In this document: positions 45,140 through 55,903 of the stretch, in pieces | Numbering within the stretch: the first letter of the stretch is position 1 | How the letters are laid out: every line of letters starts with the position of its first letter | Source of the DNA: Helicostylum pulchrum | Lineage: Eukaryota > Mucoromycota > Mucoromycetes > Mucorales > Mucoraceae | Direction: 5' to 3' | DNA: 64,000 nucleotides | Assembly (NCBI GenBank): GCA_025677825.1 | Contig: JAIXMO010000072.1 | Span: 54,490 to 118,489 of the forward strand | Position numbers and translations under genes: made by a program | Notes under the pieces: model-generated | Told to the model about the DNA's origin: nothing | Databases searched by the model: none | The model's input: the letters and a program-made list of their open reading frames with translations, nothing else

Positions 45140-45227
45140 CTTGAGTTTCGTTCATTTTGATTGGTGTAAGATGTCAATGAAACGTTTCATTGACATCTTA
45201 CACCAATCAAAATGAACGAAACTCAAG
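45140..45227. repeat. Perfect 88-bp palindrome over the Fanzor start codon
   Basis: Two 44-bp arms with no spacer and no mismatch, centred between 45183 and 45184 (ATGAAACGTTTCAT). The arms end at 45140 and 45227, where symmetry stops abruptly. The right arm includes the Fanzor leader and its first five codons; the left arm is their inverted copy. It could form a DNA cruciform or, in RNA, a hairpin that hides the AUG. A fold-back assembly error must be considered. Confidence 0.85.
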
Positions 45228-48200
45228 AAAAAACTAAACAAACGTTGGCTCTCGTCCAATCAAAACAAACTTTATTAAAAAAAGGGGTTCATTCATTGAC
45301 TATGCGAAGATTAATTGACAAGCTATATGTGAAGACCTCTAGTGTTATGATTAAACAATCTCTAAATAGTAATAAACGGATTCGTAGGCATGTAAATACT
45401 CCTCTCCTTTTCTTTTTCCTTTTAAAAAAACTTATTATTTCGATTATGACCTGTAAGTTTTGTAACACTCTATAATATAAGTACGCTGACACTGTTTTTA
45501 TATATATTTAGTGAAAAGAAAAAGAAGCCTACTAACTGCCAGTGATCGCAGAAGACGAAGAGTGGATCCTGACAATAATCCTCCCGCCCCAAACCCTGTA
45601 CCTGAAGAACCCGACGATAAGGTTTACAAAGCCTTTTTTAATCGAAAGAGTAAACTTGCTACTCTTTTGACGCCTAATTATAAAGTCTATGAGGTAAAAT
45701 CAATTAATTAAAAGCGTAAAATTTATCATTTTTAATTTATCAGTAAGTAATAGAACTTATTCCGTAAGGTGGCAGAAGAATTTACCATTGCTCGTCGTGA
45801 CGCCTTGAATTTTGTTTTATTTATGGTGATTCAGTGGTTTAATACTCAATGTGTTGAACTCTTTGCTTACCAAACCCAACAAGTCCCCCAAATTCAAATA
45901 TATTTGCGAAGAATTCTTCACGAAACGTTTTTGATGAATCAACTTCGAGATTTAGTACAACAAGAACTAATCATTCCCAACCAGTATGAAAATTTATTGG
46001 ATTTGCGCGCTCAAATACAAAACTATTTACTGAAATACTTCCCACCAGCCAACGATTAGACGAACTATTAGTAGAATTAAACAATAATATTAACAGTCAA
46101 GAAGTTCAACTTGAATATGAACAACAAAGAACGGCACAAGACAATCTAAGCTTACATATTCACTTGGTTTTACTTGACCTACATCCGCAATTTACAGACT
46201 TAAGAACTGTTACTGCTCGTGCTGCCGAAGCCGCAGAAAATGTCAAGACCACTACTGAAGAACAGCTCACTGCTCTTTTTAACTCGGTAACTGAAAACCA
46301 ACAAGCAGTCCTTCAAAATGCTAGAAATCTAAGGGATCTGGAACGTAAAATTTTAGCTTTGCGTGGGAAACTTGCAACTATTTTAAGAGAACAACCATTA
46401 GAACAGGCAGATAACGTTCGCTTGAGAACTATCCGGCAAATCCAGATCGCAGTTCTATCTTCACAAGCAGCTTTACAAAGAATGAGAGAACAAGAGTTGC
46501 GAGACCGAGATTTCTTGAACCAAAACGAAATAGCACAAGAATATATCCGTAACACGCAAATTCTATTACAAACGATTGATATTGCTGAAAATTTTACCAA
46601 AATTTTTCAAATTGTCGATTCTACCTTGCAGCAAATTGTTTTGGCGTTAAGAGATCCTGAGTACAACTTCATTTTTCCGAGCGTTACCGACGAGACTTTT
46701 TGGTCTCACGTATATAGAAAGGTTTTAGCAGACCCTGAAAACGATAATCGGCGAATTGTAAGTGACAGTGTAGAAAAATTCCCATATACGCAGTATCTTA
46801 ATATAGTTTTTTTTTTCAATTTTAGAATTTCAATAGGTCAATCGTATCATACTTTGATGACTTTGATGTTTCAAGAAAGGTTCCTGGCACAGATAATTAT
46901 TTTTATAACTTACCAGTTGTAGACAATATACACAGGGGAATTTCTCATAGTTATGTCAGTTCTATAATTCAAAGTGAGTTCGATATATACTTTATATATT
47001 TAGAGACATTAACTCTTATTTTATTTAGATGTCACAATGCATCTTCTTTCTATCAATTTAGGGATGATTCATCTATTCAAAGGCTTCTTATTGTTTCATC
47101 AAAGACGAAATAATGTTCAAGTTCCTGTCATGACTATAGGTAAATATATATATTCATATATATATATCGCACTCAATATCTTTGAATAATGACTTATATT
47201 TTTGATTTAGTATAGCCAAGAAAGCCGCCAATAGAATTATCAACCATCATCAATACGAAGATTTACAAATTGAACATGAAATACCTGGCCTTATAGATGT
47301 ATACAATCGTATTAAATTAATATTTGACGCTGACTTTCGTGCTACTGAACCTGAAGATTTATTGGATTACGAAAGCGCCAAGGCACACCCTTTAAAGTAT
47401 TTACGTGTGAGCTATCGTTTGCTCCAAGAAGCCTCACGTAACGTTGATTGGCCGGTCAAACGTTGCTGTCTCCTTCCTTCCCCGTCGAGTCATCGAATTG
47501 TTCATTTTCCTCTTAATTCATATGTTACAATGTATGGTCTATTTGAAAAAGCCAATAATCGAAATATTCGCATACCGGATGATTTATTGGGTCGTAACGG
47601 TAATTTTATAGGCGTAACAGCTTTTCTTGATATTTATTCGGGAATTGCTAATAGACAGAGAATTTGGGAAACTCTGTTTAATATTAATAAGTTACAAAAA
47701 CGGTGTTTAACGTACTTACAAGGAGAAAATAATGATCTTGATATTAACGATCCCCTCCGAAGAGCAAAACTTGGTTTTGGTCTCACTACTGATGGCCACA
47801 TAATTTCAGTTTTGTTTGAGCGAGTATCCAGGGAGCAAATACCATTTGATACGAAGGAAGTAAAGTTTCAGAAAAGAAATCTTAACTTGACAAACAAGAC
47901 CAGAGGTATATATCCATTGTATAAAAACCCAACTGGTATTACACTGCAGGACAGAATTATTGGAATTGACCCTGGTATGTTAAATATTAAAAGTATGAGT
48001 ATAATAGACACTAATTTTTTTTTGCTAGGTGTTCGCGACATTGTTTGTGCCGTTGACTGTACACCTCAAGAATTGACTAACAAGTACACTACTAAGGAAC
48101 ACTCATTATCGATTAGTAACGCGTCGTATAAGTAAGTTTATTGTCAATAACGTTAGTCACACAACAATTTTAATAGGCTACTAAAAAAAAATTTAACCTA

Positions 48201-49497
48201 CTAGGTTCCGTTTGGGTATGCAGTGGATTAATCAAGGAGAGCTACAAAGCCGTAATAAAGAGAGAGTGCAAGATTCTTACGACCGCCTAAAAAGCTCAAA
48301 GGTTTCCAATACCTACGAAATTAGACAGTTGTTAAATTCTGTTTATCAAGAACACAAAAAGTATAAGATAAAATAATTGTAATGGACGATAGAAAATTAA
48401 CTCAATTATTTGATAAATATATAGGATATTTGACTTTATGAAATCCTATAAGCACAGGGAGAATAAGGGGCATAATTATTCAAATCGCCAAAGAGCTCAA
48501 GATCATGTAGCCCGAGTTATTCTTGGTACGACAAACAAGGAAGAACCGTACAAACTCTCTCATGGTTCTTCTTCCTCACATCAACGAAATATAAGAAAGA
48601 GATATCGCCGAACGATTATACGACATTTCTCTCAAAATCCTCGTCCTTCGTATCCCCCTTCAATTAGGACTCCAGGTAATAATAATCAACGCACTGTTGT
48701 AGCATATGGTGATGCTTCCATTCGAAGCACCTATAAAGGCAACACTCCTATTCCAGTAAAGGTAAAAATTATGCGCAATGTAAATGTCTAGTATTTTTTA
48801 TTTATCTTTTTCTATGTATAGGCGATACAAAGAGCAATTGCAACTAAAGCCCTTGTAATTCCAGTCGATGAATTCCGTACGTCTGTAACATGTTCCCATT
48901 GTTTTGGAAGATTAGAAACGACACCTGATGAGCGTCTAGTTTGTACACACACGTAACATTATTCGTTCTTTATAAATAGTACAGCAAATTATAGTTCTTT
49001 ATACTCATTTTTTTTAAATTTATAGAAAAAAACTACATCGTTCAAACGGGCAAGATGGACACCCAGACGAAAAAAAAGCAGTACTAAAATGTTTTAATGA
49101 AGAAAACCACGTCTTTCATAAAACTAGTGAATGTCCTGAACGAGTTCGTCCAGGTAAAGTCTATTTTTCACTTATTGGCGCTTACAATAAACTAGTGCTG
49201 ATTTCGTTAACTTTTGTAGGACGACGCCGTGACATTTATCCGCTGAAGCTGTGCCGGCAATGTCAAGCTGGAAATAACGCCGGCCCATTGGTACGTAATA
49301 TAAACCTTTAGTTTAGGAATATATTTATACTTACACCAAATATATTTTCTTAGTATTGGAATAGAGACGTTAACGCTGCTTCCAAAATCAGGCAAATCCT
49401 TACTGCGTATGTTGAACAAGGATTCGACCTGGAATCTAGACCGGAACAGCTGTCCAGAAGTATAAGGCAACAAGATGAAGACAATGAAGAAACTTAG
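45212..49497 (+). CDS. Fanzor RNA-guided nuclease homologue (intact, 14 exons)
   Basis: Eukaryotic TnpB relative; family members are RNA-guided DNA endonucleases with a RuvC site. Proposed exons: 45212-45452, 45512-45693, 45769-45983, 46049-46757, 46826-46973, 47029-47139, 47216-47974, 48029-48131, 48205-48360, 48425-48761, 48822-48952, 49026-49153, 49220-49290, 49354-49497. All 13 GT-AG introns keep frame, giving 1,144 residues. RuvC-I is IGIDPGVRDIVCAVD (Asp787). A central YGDASIRSTYKG block precedes DEFRTSVTCSHC, which holds the relocated Glu (1004) and the first zinc Cys pair (1011, 1014). The second pair LCRQC (1085, 1088) and RuvC-III WNRDVNAASK (Asp1102) follow. The N-terminal 780 residues are long for the family and mostly helical. 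Splice choices for introns 1 and 3 are the least certain. Confidence 0.87.
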
Positions 49498-49599
49498 AGC
49501 CGTTTCAAAGAATCTTTTCTTTTCTTTTCTTTTTTTTTCTTTTCTTTCTTATAAATAAAGGCTTCTCAAACCAAAAAATGCAGACTATTATTTCTCACT
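49498..49599. other. 3' flank of the Fanzor gene
   Basis: A pyrimidine-rich tract (TTTTCTTTTCTTTTCTTT type, about 49514-49551) is followed by AATAAAG (49554-49560), a likely polyadenylation region. In Fanzor/TnpB elements the guide RNA usually derives from the gene's 3' end and the element end, so this area is a candidate, but no structure was established. Confidence 0.4.
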
Positions 49600-50522
49600 T
49601 CAGAACCTTCCACATGCTTTTATAAGCAGTCTCTCGCATCTTATATCGAGTATGTACATTAACAGGAATTCAATTCTTACTACTAGTAGTGATAATTTAA
49701 TTAGAGCTTTAAATAAAGCACAATTGGTAACATCCTCAACAGTAACAATCAACTTACTAACTGAAATTTTGAAACACAACGCAGATTGACTCCATAAAAT
49801 AACTTTTTTTAACTGGGTCAACCAAAGTTTAACGGAATCTCTCGGATTTTGTGCTTTTTTCTCTGTGGAGTGAACCATCTGATCACGGTGAACGATAACT
49901 TGAGCTTTGTTACCAAGAGATTGCTCTACATCGATATTAAAGTTGGCTTGACTATGACGAAGAAAATTGTTTTGAATTGAAATTCTGGTGTCTCTCTTTC
50001 TGAATCCTTTGCATAATATTTGCTCATTCAACTGTTTAGCTACTTGTGACAATGGAAGAAACTTCGAGTCTTCAAGCCCAGCGATCTGATGATTATGGTT
50101 ACCACTGTGATACAAGACAACGTTATTAGGATCGCTTTTATAACAGGTAGCTACCAAACTAGTTAGCAGTACATTCAATTTTTTGTTACTTTTTTTTGTA
50201 ACTTTCTAGACCCTTCGCTGCTATTGTTTTGCTCTGTTTTAGCGTGCCTCTTTTCACCGGAATGATGACAAGAGTAATACGTTTTGAAAACGTAATCAAT
50301 ATAGCGGGTTCTGGGCTTAGGACCTTTGGTGGCATTTAATCGCTGAGCTTGTGCCCTCTCTTGCTCCTCTGCGGTTCTAGTTGTGCCTTTCACAAATCTG
50401 ACACCGTGGAGGGGAATATAGTCTGCTACCGCTTTCTCCCAATTGGTCAAAGATACGGTAAGTCTCTCTGAAATGAGCGTATAACAAATGATATGAATAG
50501 ATGTAGCGTTATTACTTGACAC
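49600..50522 (-). pseudogene. Mutator-like transposase N-terminal remnant
   Basis: Two minus-strand frames (50175-50522 and 49600-50178) overlap and are joined by a one-base frame change in an A-rich stretch near 50180. Together they read CHHSGEKRHAK ... ATCYKSDPNNVVLYHSGNHN then HQ, a Cys-His...Cys...His-x-His cluster like the zinc domain before the DDE core of MULE transposases. EDSKFLPLSQVAKQLNEQI follows, a typical linker in zygomycete MULEs. The catalytic DDE region is missing: the frame stops at 49600 and the Fanzor gene begins on the other strand. Probably inactive. Confidence 0.55.
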
Positions 50523-50605
50523 TGTTTAAAATAAAAAGATTTGATATCATTAAAGTGAAGACTAAAATATGATTTTATTTTATTTTATTTATTTTCAAAA
50601 ACCGT

Positions 50606-50632
50606 TTATCTGTTAGGTAAATAAGGGCGTTC
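50606..50632. repeat. Right terminal inverted repeat
   Basis: Ends ...GTTAGGTAAATAAGGGCGTTC. It is the partner of 43895-43921, and its longer inner part (TTTTCAAAAACCG) is shared with the orphan terminus at 14577-14616. Confidence 0.82.
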
Positions 50633-50640
50633 CCCATCTT
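50633..50640. repeat. Target-site duplication, right copy (CCCATCTT)
   Basis: Direct repeat of 43887-43894, directly after the right terminus. Confidence 0.82.
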
Positions 50641-50763
50641 GGGTGATATAAACAGTCGTAGGGATGACGTAAAAGCAAAAAAAAAAAAAAAAAAAAGCCC
50701 GCGCGTCAATATAATACTTCGCATATTACAACTACTTTTATTTCCCTCTTAAACAAACAAAAA

Positions 50764-51162
50764 ATGTCGTTCCGTCCACCTCGTTCTTTACCTATTCTTA
50801 CACTTTTCCATAATGTAAAGTCGGATAAATCCAGAGCAGCACTTGCTATGCTTCAAAGCAAACAAAAGAACGCCAGTGGTGAAGAAAAGTACCGTATTGA
50901 TATTATGGATGAGCAACAACAGACTCCGACGGACACACAATTGAAGCAGATTGCTAGCTTTTTAAAGAGCCCTACACCTTGGAAGGACATGGTGCTGGTG
51001 GATGATAAGGATATTGGAAACGCTCAAGATGCTTTCCAAGCGTTGAAAAATAAACCAGAGTTACTTTGGTGTCCTATTGTTGTTGATTGGGAGAAAGGTG
51101 CAGCTGTGACAGGGTCTAAAACTTTAGAAGCTATTGAGAAATTGATAAATGAGAGAAAGTAA
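50764..51162 (+). CDS. FMP46: Fmp46-like (DUF1687) thioredoxin-fold protein
   Basis: A single exon of 132 residues. The start LPILTLFHNVKSDKSRAALA and the C-terminal LLWCPIVVDWEKGAAVTG match the fungal DUF1687/Fmp46 family, a small mitochondrial protein with an ArsC/thioredoxin-like fold and unknown substrate. The N-terminal MSFRPPRS could serve in mitochondrial import. It lies 130 bases right of the transposon and converges on the kinase gene at 51298. Function is inferred from the family only. Confidence 0.75.
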   Translation: MSFRPPRSLPILTLFHNVKSDKSRAALAMLQSKQKNASGEEKYRIDIMDEQQQTPTDTQLKQIASFLKSPTPWKDMVLVDDKDIGNAQDAFQALKNKPELLWCPIVVDWEKGAAVTGSKTLEAIEKLINERK

Positions 51163-51297
51163 CAATAAAGTTTTTATTATTTGCGTGTAGTTACAATAAT
51201 GAAATTTACAATGTGTATAAAAAAAAAAGAGAGAATGAGAAGGGGGGGTTGGGGTTGGGGTTATATGTGTTATGTACAAGTAATAATAAAAAAAAAT

Positions 51298-52976
51298 CTA
51301 ATTTTTAGATGGTTTTAAAATATTCCTCTTCTTTTTTGGTTCAGTAGCAGCGATAATAGTAGTATCATCAGAAGGAGGAGCTACATCCAATACAGTGATA
51401 TTACAAGACTCTTTTACCTCTGGACGAGGTTCTACTAACAAATGATGGGTATGAGCCAATTCAGGATGAGTACTGGTACACATGGGAATGCTCTTAACCC
51501 ATTCATCATTCAAAACATCCTCCAAAGTACAACGTTCAGCAGGATTAGGGTTCAAGATACGGCCTATAATAGACCTTGATTCACGCGGTAACATTTTAAA
51601 GAGTTTATCAGCACCAAGAGAAGATGGGGTAATAAAGTTCTTGTAAGACTGGTCTTTTTCAGGACGAGGTAAGCGCCATGGAAATCTACGGATGGACATA
51701 CAAATAAAGACGATAGCACAAGACCAAAGATCAGTGAGACGAGCATCATAATCAGGTTCAGTAAACTGTTCAGGAGCAATATAAGGGTCAGAACCACAAA
51801 TTCCTTTACTTTTATGTACTCTTGTTTCATGAGGGTACTTGTTAACCACAGCACAACCAAAATCAATAATCTTTACAATACCACGTTCATCAAGTACCAT
51901 ATTATCTAATTTTAGATCTCTGTGAGCTAAACCCATTTGCTGCATATAATGAACACCACTTAATAATTGACGCCAACAACAAGCAACTTCTTCACGAGAC
52001 ATTTTTCCGCTCATAACAATGTTAAATAAATCATTAGGTGCAAATTCCATAATCTCATAAAAGTTTTGTCCCTCTTGAATGATATCTAGTGTTTCGATAA
52101 TATTGGCGTGGTGTAAAGTAGAGCCAATACAGAACTCAGCCGTCACCTTTTTTACATACTCTTTTTCAGGTTCATTAGGTGAACGTTTTCTAAATTGTTT
52201 CACTGCAAATGTTTTATTGTCTGTACTACGACGAATTAGTCTAACCGAACCACCTGCACCTTTTCCAACAAATCTGCCTATTAATATAATTTGTTAGGAC
52301 CCTTCATTTTCTCACGATTATTTTAGGTTAAAACTTTACCCCATTTGCCATATTTGCCTTCTAAATCTCGGTTAAATTCATTTGCAAAAGATATTTCACT
52401 TGAACTCTTTAAAGAAGTTAGTGAAGCATTTTTCTTTGACTTCTTTTTTGATTTATCAGATTTAAAAAACTTTTTCAGTTCGTGAAAGATAGTTTCCTTT
52501 TTTTCAAGGTGATGAAAGTGGGTATGATGGTATTCTTTGTTATAAGTTGGTCTTTTAAATACAAATTGAGATGGTGTAGTGGGTCGACCGGGTGGTAGTG
52601 ATGTAAGGCTTGCAGAATGATGTATAGTGCTTTTGGATGCAGAATCATCAGAGCCTAGTGAATTTGCCTTGTTATCACTGGTTTGTGGTGATAGTGAAGG
52701 TGGTGTATGGACTGCAGTAGGTGGTAATGAAGGTGAGGGAAAACCAATAGAAGAAGTATCAGATCCGTATTCATATTTAGGATGATGTGGTAATAATGAC
52801 GGTGTACCAGGCATGGAAGCATCTGGAGTTACATTTTCAAATTGATGAATAGCATGCTTATTTTGAAAGATTTTTGCGGGTGAATGAAAATCAACATTGT
52901 ATAATTTATCAGAGAAATGGTTATCGTTATTATCGTTTAAACGAGAAGAGTCAATTATAATAGAATGTGCACTCAT
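51298..52976 (-). CDS. Hal4/Hal5 (NPR)-type Ser/Thr protein kinase
   Basis: Exons 52340-52976 and 51298-52277 give 538 residues. The N-terminal 200 residues are Ser/Pro-rich and end in [13 protein letters not shown] and [10 protein letters not shown], the lead-in typical of Sat4/Hal4 and Hal5 kinases. Splicing (GTAAAG...TTAATAG) completes the Gly loop [14 protein letters not shown]. Then come [61 protein letters not shown] and DLWSCAIV. In yeast this group stabilises plasma-membrane nutrient transporters and controls potassium uptake; a similar role is inferred. The C-terminal tail is basic. Confidence 0.88.
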
Positions 52977-54359
52977 TTATGTATATATAAAAATGTTAAA
53001 GAAAGAGAAAAGAGTGTATTTATAAAATTTTCGCTGCTTTTATATACAGTCCACGCACGTATCCTTATTAGGTAACTGCACCAAAAAAAAGAAGGTCGGC
53101 TTTTTTTGGATTGAGTTGATAGACCGCCCCCTGTATCTCTTTCTACCTTCTTGCACCCCTCTGTAATAAAATACAAGTACTTACTTTTTTGACGTAGTAG
53201 CACACTAAAAGAAAATGGCATCAGTTTTATTTTTATTGTTTGGCGCAGTTCTTTATAAAATCGACTTTCCAAAGTCTGCTGCGGACTCTTCGGATAATTA
53301 AGGGAACGCCATCGTGGTAAAGATAGATCCGAAAAAGAAAAAAGAACAACATGGAAAAATAAGAAGCCGAAGGGACCGAGAGTAAACCCGCTTTTTACGC
53401 AACTGACAGAAACTCCCTTAATATTTATTTATTTATTTATACAATCTTCATGTTATTTGTTTATTTTTTTTAAGCCAATCACACACACGCAGTGCAGAAA
53501 TAACAACACGTTTGACAATAAAAAAGGGTCTGGACACATACAATAATTATTTGTAAAACAAATACAAATATTCTCTCTATTTTTCTGTTTAAAATATTTT
53601 ATATGTGTGTAAAATTTAGAGTCAAATCTAAATCCGGACCTTCGCAAAAAGAAACAAGTCCCACGTCATTATTAATACTATCACATTATTCATCATTTTA
53701 AAAATCTTGTCCTTCTATCGTTTGATTATTTGCTAAATCAGATGCTCAACATATTTTACACATGCATATGTAATCACACACAATAGAGCCTCCAAAAGGG
53801 GCAGGGAAAAAAGATAAAGAAAAAAGACTTTTTTTTTGCACAGATCAGGGCCAACAAGGACTACTGACACGGACTCTTTTTTTTCTCCTAGTATGTTAAA
53901 ACCGTGGGGTATGCTTATATGACAAGCCTTAATTTCGTTTGATGATGAATCCCTCCTATTTTTTGTTGGGACACCAATATGTTTCTTCCATTTGGTTTCT
54001 TTTTAAAGTGTGTAACATATAAAAAAAGGATTTTTTTATATCTTAAAACTGATCGACTTTCTAAAAACAAAAACTCAGTTCCGATTTGCGCTTTGAAACG
54101 TAAAAAGTGTCATTTTTCTTGTCTTGTCAATTTGTCAAATATGAAACTTATTTGTGTTGTGTTGCATAATGCATTTACCTTGTTGCATACTAAAAAAAGA
54201 TTCCAATAAAAAGCAAGCTTTATGCAAAACTACATAATACACCCATGTCCAACAAAAACGTATATATATAAAAGATAGTATATAGTTGCACACTTCTTTT
54301 TTCAGTATTATTTTTTTTTTTAGAAAAAAAAAAAAAAAAGTACCAAGACTTATCAGGAA
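52977..54359. other. Long intergenic region
   Basis: 1.4 kb upstream of both the Hal4/Hal5-type kinase and the small Lys-rich gene (divergent). It contains several GGACxC/GGGAC-like motifs and A/T tracts, but no gene, repeat or site could be established. Confidence 0.45.
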
Positions 54360-54618
54360 ATGCCCAAGAAACATACAAGTAACAAAGATATGACTCAAAA
54401 GGTCGACAAGAATCGTCCAAAGTCTAAAGCCGATAAGAAGGAAGAACAAAAGAAGCACAAGTTATTAGTAAGTTTTCTGTATTTCTTTTTTTACAAAAGT
54501 AAATATTTTATTATCTAACACTGGGGTAAATTGCTAGAAAAACGAAAAGGTCACTATGGCAAAAAAAGGCTTTGAAATTAGCGGTGGTGGTAATAGTAAA
54601 GGCAATAGTGGCTCATAA
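54360..54618 (+). CDS. Small Lys-rich protein, unknown
   Basis: Two exons (54360-54467, 54538-54618) with a good GTAAGT...GCTAG intron encode 62 residues. The composition is extremely basic and polar (MPKKHTSNKDMTQKV, DKKEEQKKHKLL), ending in a Gly/Ser/Asn tail (GFEISGGGNSKGNSGS). It could be an RNA- or ribosome-associated small protein, but no family was recognised. The clean intron in frame is the main support. Confidence 0.5.
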
Positions 54619-55457
54619 AAAAATATTTAAGGGTTTTCTCTTGTAAATAATAAAAAATAAATAAACGGATAATCTTTTTGTGAATTAAAAAATCATGCGC
54701 TCTCGCGCGCAAAAAGGTGCCGAAATCATCCTGGAAGTAATTTGGTGCAACTGAATGAGGCAACTGTGCATTATTTCTCCGCTAAAAAGAGAGTTTCGCA
54801 CTGTTTACGGTTAATTGCTTTGACAAGCAACAATAAAAAAAATACGGGATTTTCGTTATTTATTTGCATCATGTTGTGATCTTGATTGGGCAGGAGTCAA
54901 AACAAACTTTTTATAGTTCGTGGTCTGTGTGGAAAGAGCACAGCCGATAAATAACTAGTCCATTTAGTTTCATGCCGTTTGTTTAAAGACGAAGCCAAGT
55001 GAGAATAATATCCATTTGAATATCCCCGTACTAGATCAAAAGAAAGACAAGGATAACACGATAAATTAATTTATTTGGCCATGTATCATGTATAAATGAT
55101 GAACTCACATATACGTTTTTAGTTTCTAAATCTTGGTGATAATATCTAAGTAAAGTAGTTAATACAATTGATTAGGTGAACATGTCAAAGAGCGTGCTTA
55201 TCTGTGTATAAATAACCAACATATTGAACTTTTGCAGTAATCTTTTTTTAAAAAAAGTCTAATATTCCTAGATATACTTACACGCGAACAGCAAAAAAAA
55301 ACAACAACATGGGATTCCATTTATATAAATCGTGGTTTCACACGGTACTACCCTTTTTTTTTTTTTACCCCAAGTCGCACCAATAATAAATTAATAATCT
55401 CTTTCTTATCCAAAACAATTTTTTTTTTTTTTTTCCTTTTCGTTTATTATAATTATT
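54619..55457. other. Intergenic upstream of the RGS gene
   Basis: About 840 bases with no gene seen. T-tracts at about 55352-55367 and 55420-55434 precede the RGS gene start. Confidence 0.45.
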
Positions 55458-55872
55458 ATGATGTCTGTACCATTTGGTGATTCACCGTCCATGGTATATC
55501 ATACCATAGTAAAATCAGTTAAATCCAATAAAAAACAACAATCTTTACCGCAGATATCTGTTTGTGATAACACAAGAGTATCTCCATCTCCAAGTACTGC
55601 AACCAGTAAATTAGAAGAGAATAATCAACCTAGAACAGAAAATAATAACTATGATATCTCTTATTACTTTAATCCGTCTTCTTCAGCTACTACTCATCGA
55701 AAATCAGAACAACAAGAGGAAGCGGTAAACAGTAATAGATCAAATACAAATTTACCGTATCGCACTAGATCCTTGTCTATTGGCAGTACAATATCCGCAC
55801 ATTATATGAATAATACTCCCAGTGCTGTAAATACAGCTAGTGCGTTTAATGAATATTATCCACCAGGGACAC

Positions 55873-55903
<31 letters not shown>

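Larger units (their letters stand above)
43895..50632 (+). mobile_element. Mutator-like DNA transposon carrying a Fanzor gene (6,738 bp)
   Basis: Bounded by inverted termini: left GAACCTCCTTATTTACC..., right complement GAACGCCCTTATTTACC..., matching at 23 of the first 27 positions. The exact 8-bp duplication CCCATCTT lies outside. A duplication of 8-9 bp and a minus-strand ORF with a Mutator-type zinc-cluster N-terminus (49600-50522) favour the MULE superfamily; hAT also makes 8-bp duplications, but its usual CA...TG termini are absent. Cargo: the intact Fanzor gene (45212-49497). 43895-45139 has no recognised gene. No complete DDE transposase core was found, so it is probably non-autonomous. 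Confidence 0.8.

Noticed and set aside
45140..45227. Palindrome as the terminal inverted repeat of a separate Fanzor element
   Set aside because: No second copy of the arm was found near the right side; the clear termini with a target duplication lie at 43895 and 50632.
45378..45452. Hydrophobic extension of Fanzor exon 1, or an earlier donor (GTAGGC near 45379)
   Set aside because: Both choices keep frame; the later GTAAGT donor is the better consensus and was used, but the early one is not excluded.
45984..46048. Reading exon 3 straight through to the stop at 46059
   Set aside because: It ends the protein early, whereas a 65-base intron with a GTATGA donor and CACCAG acceptor keeps the frame into a long open exon.
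52977..54359. Possible gene in the long region left of the Lys-rich gene
   Set aside because: Open frames are short, AT-biased and without motifs on either strand.
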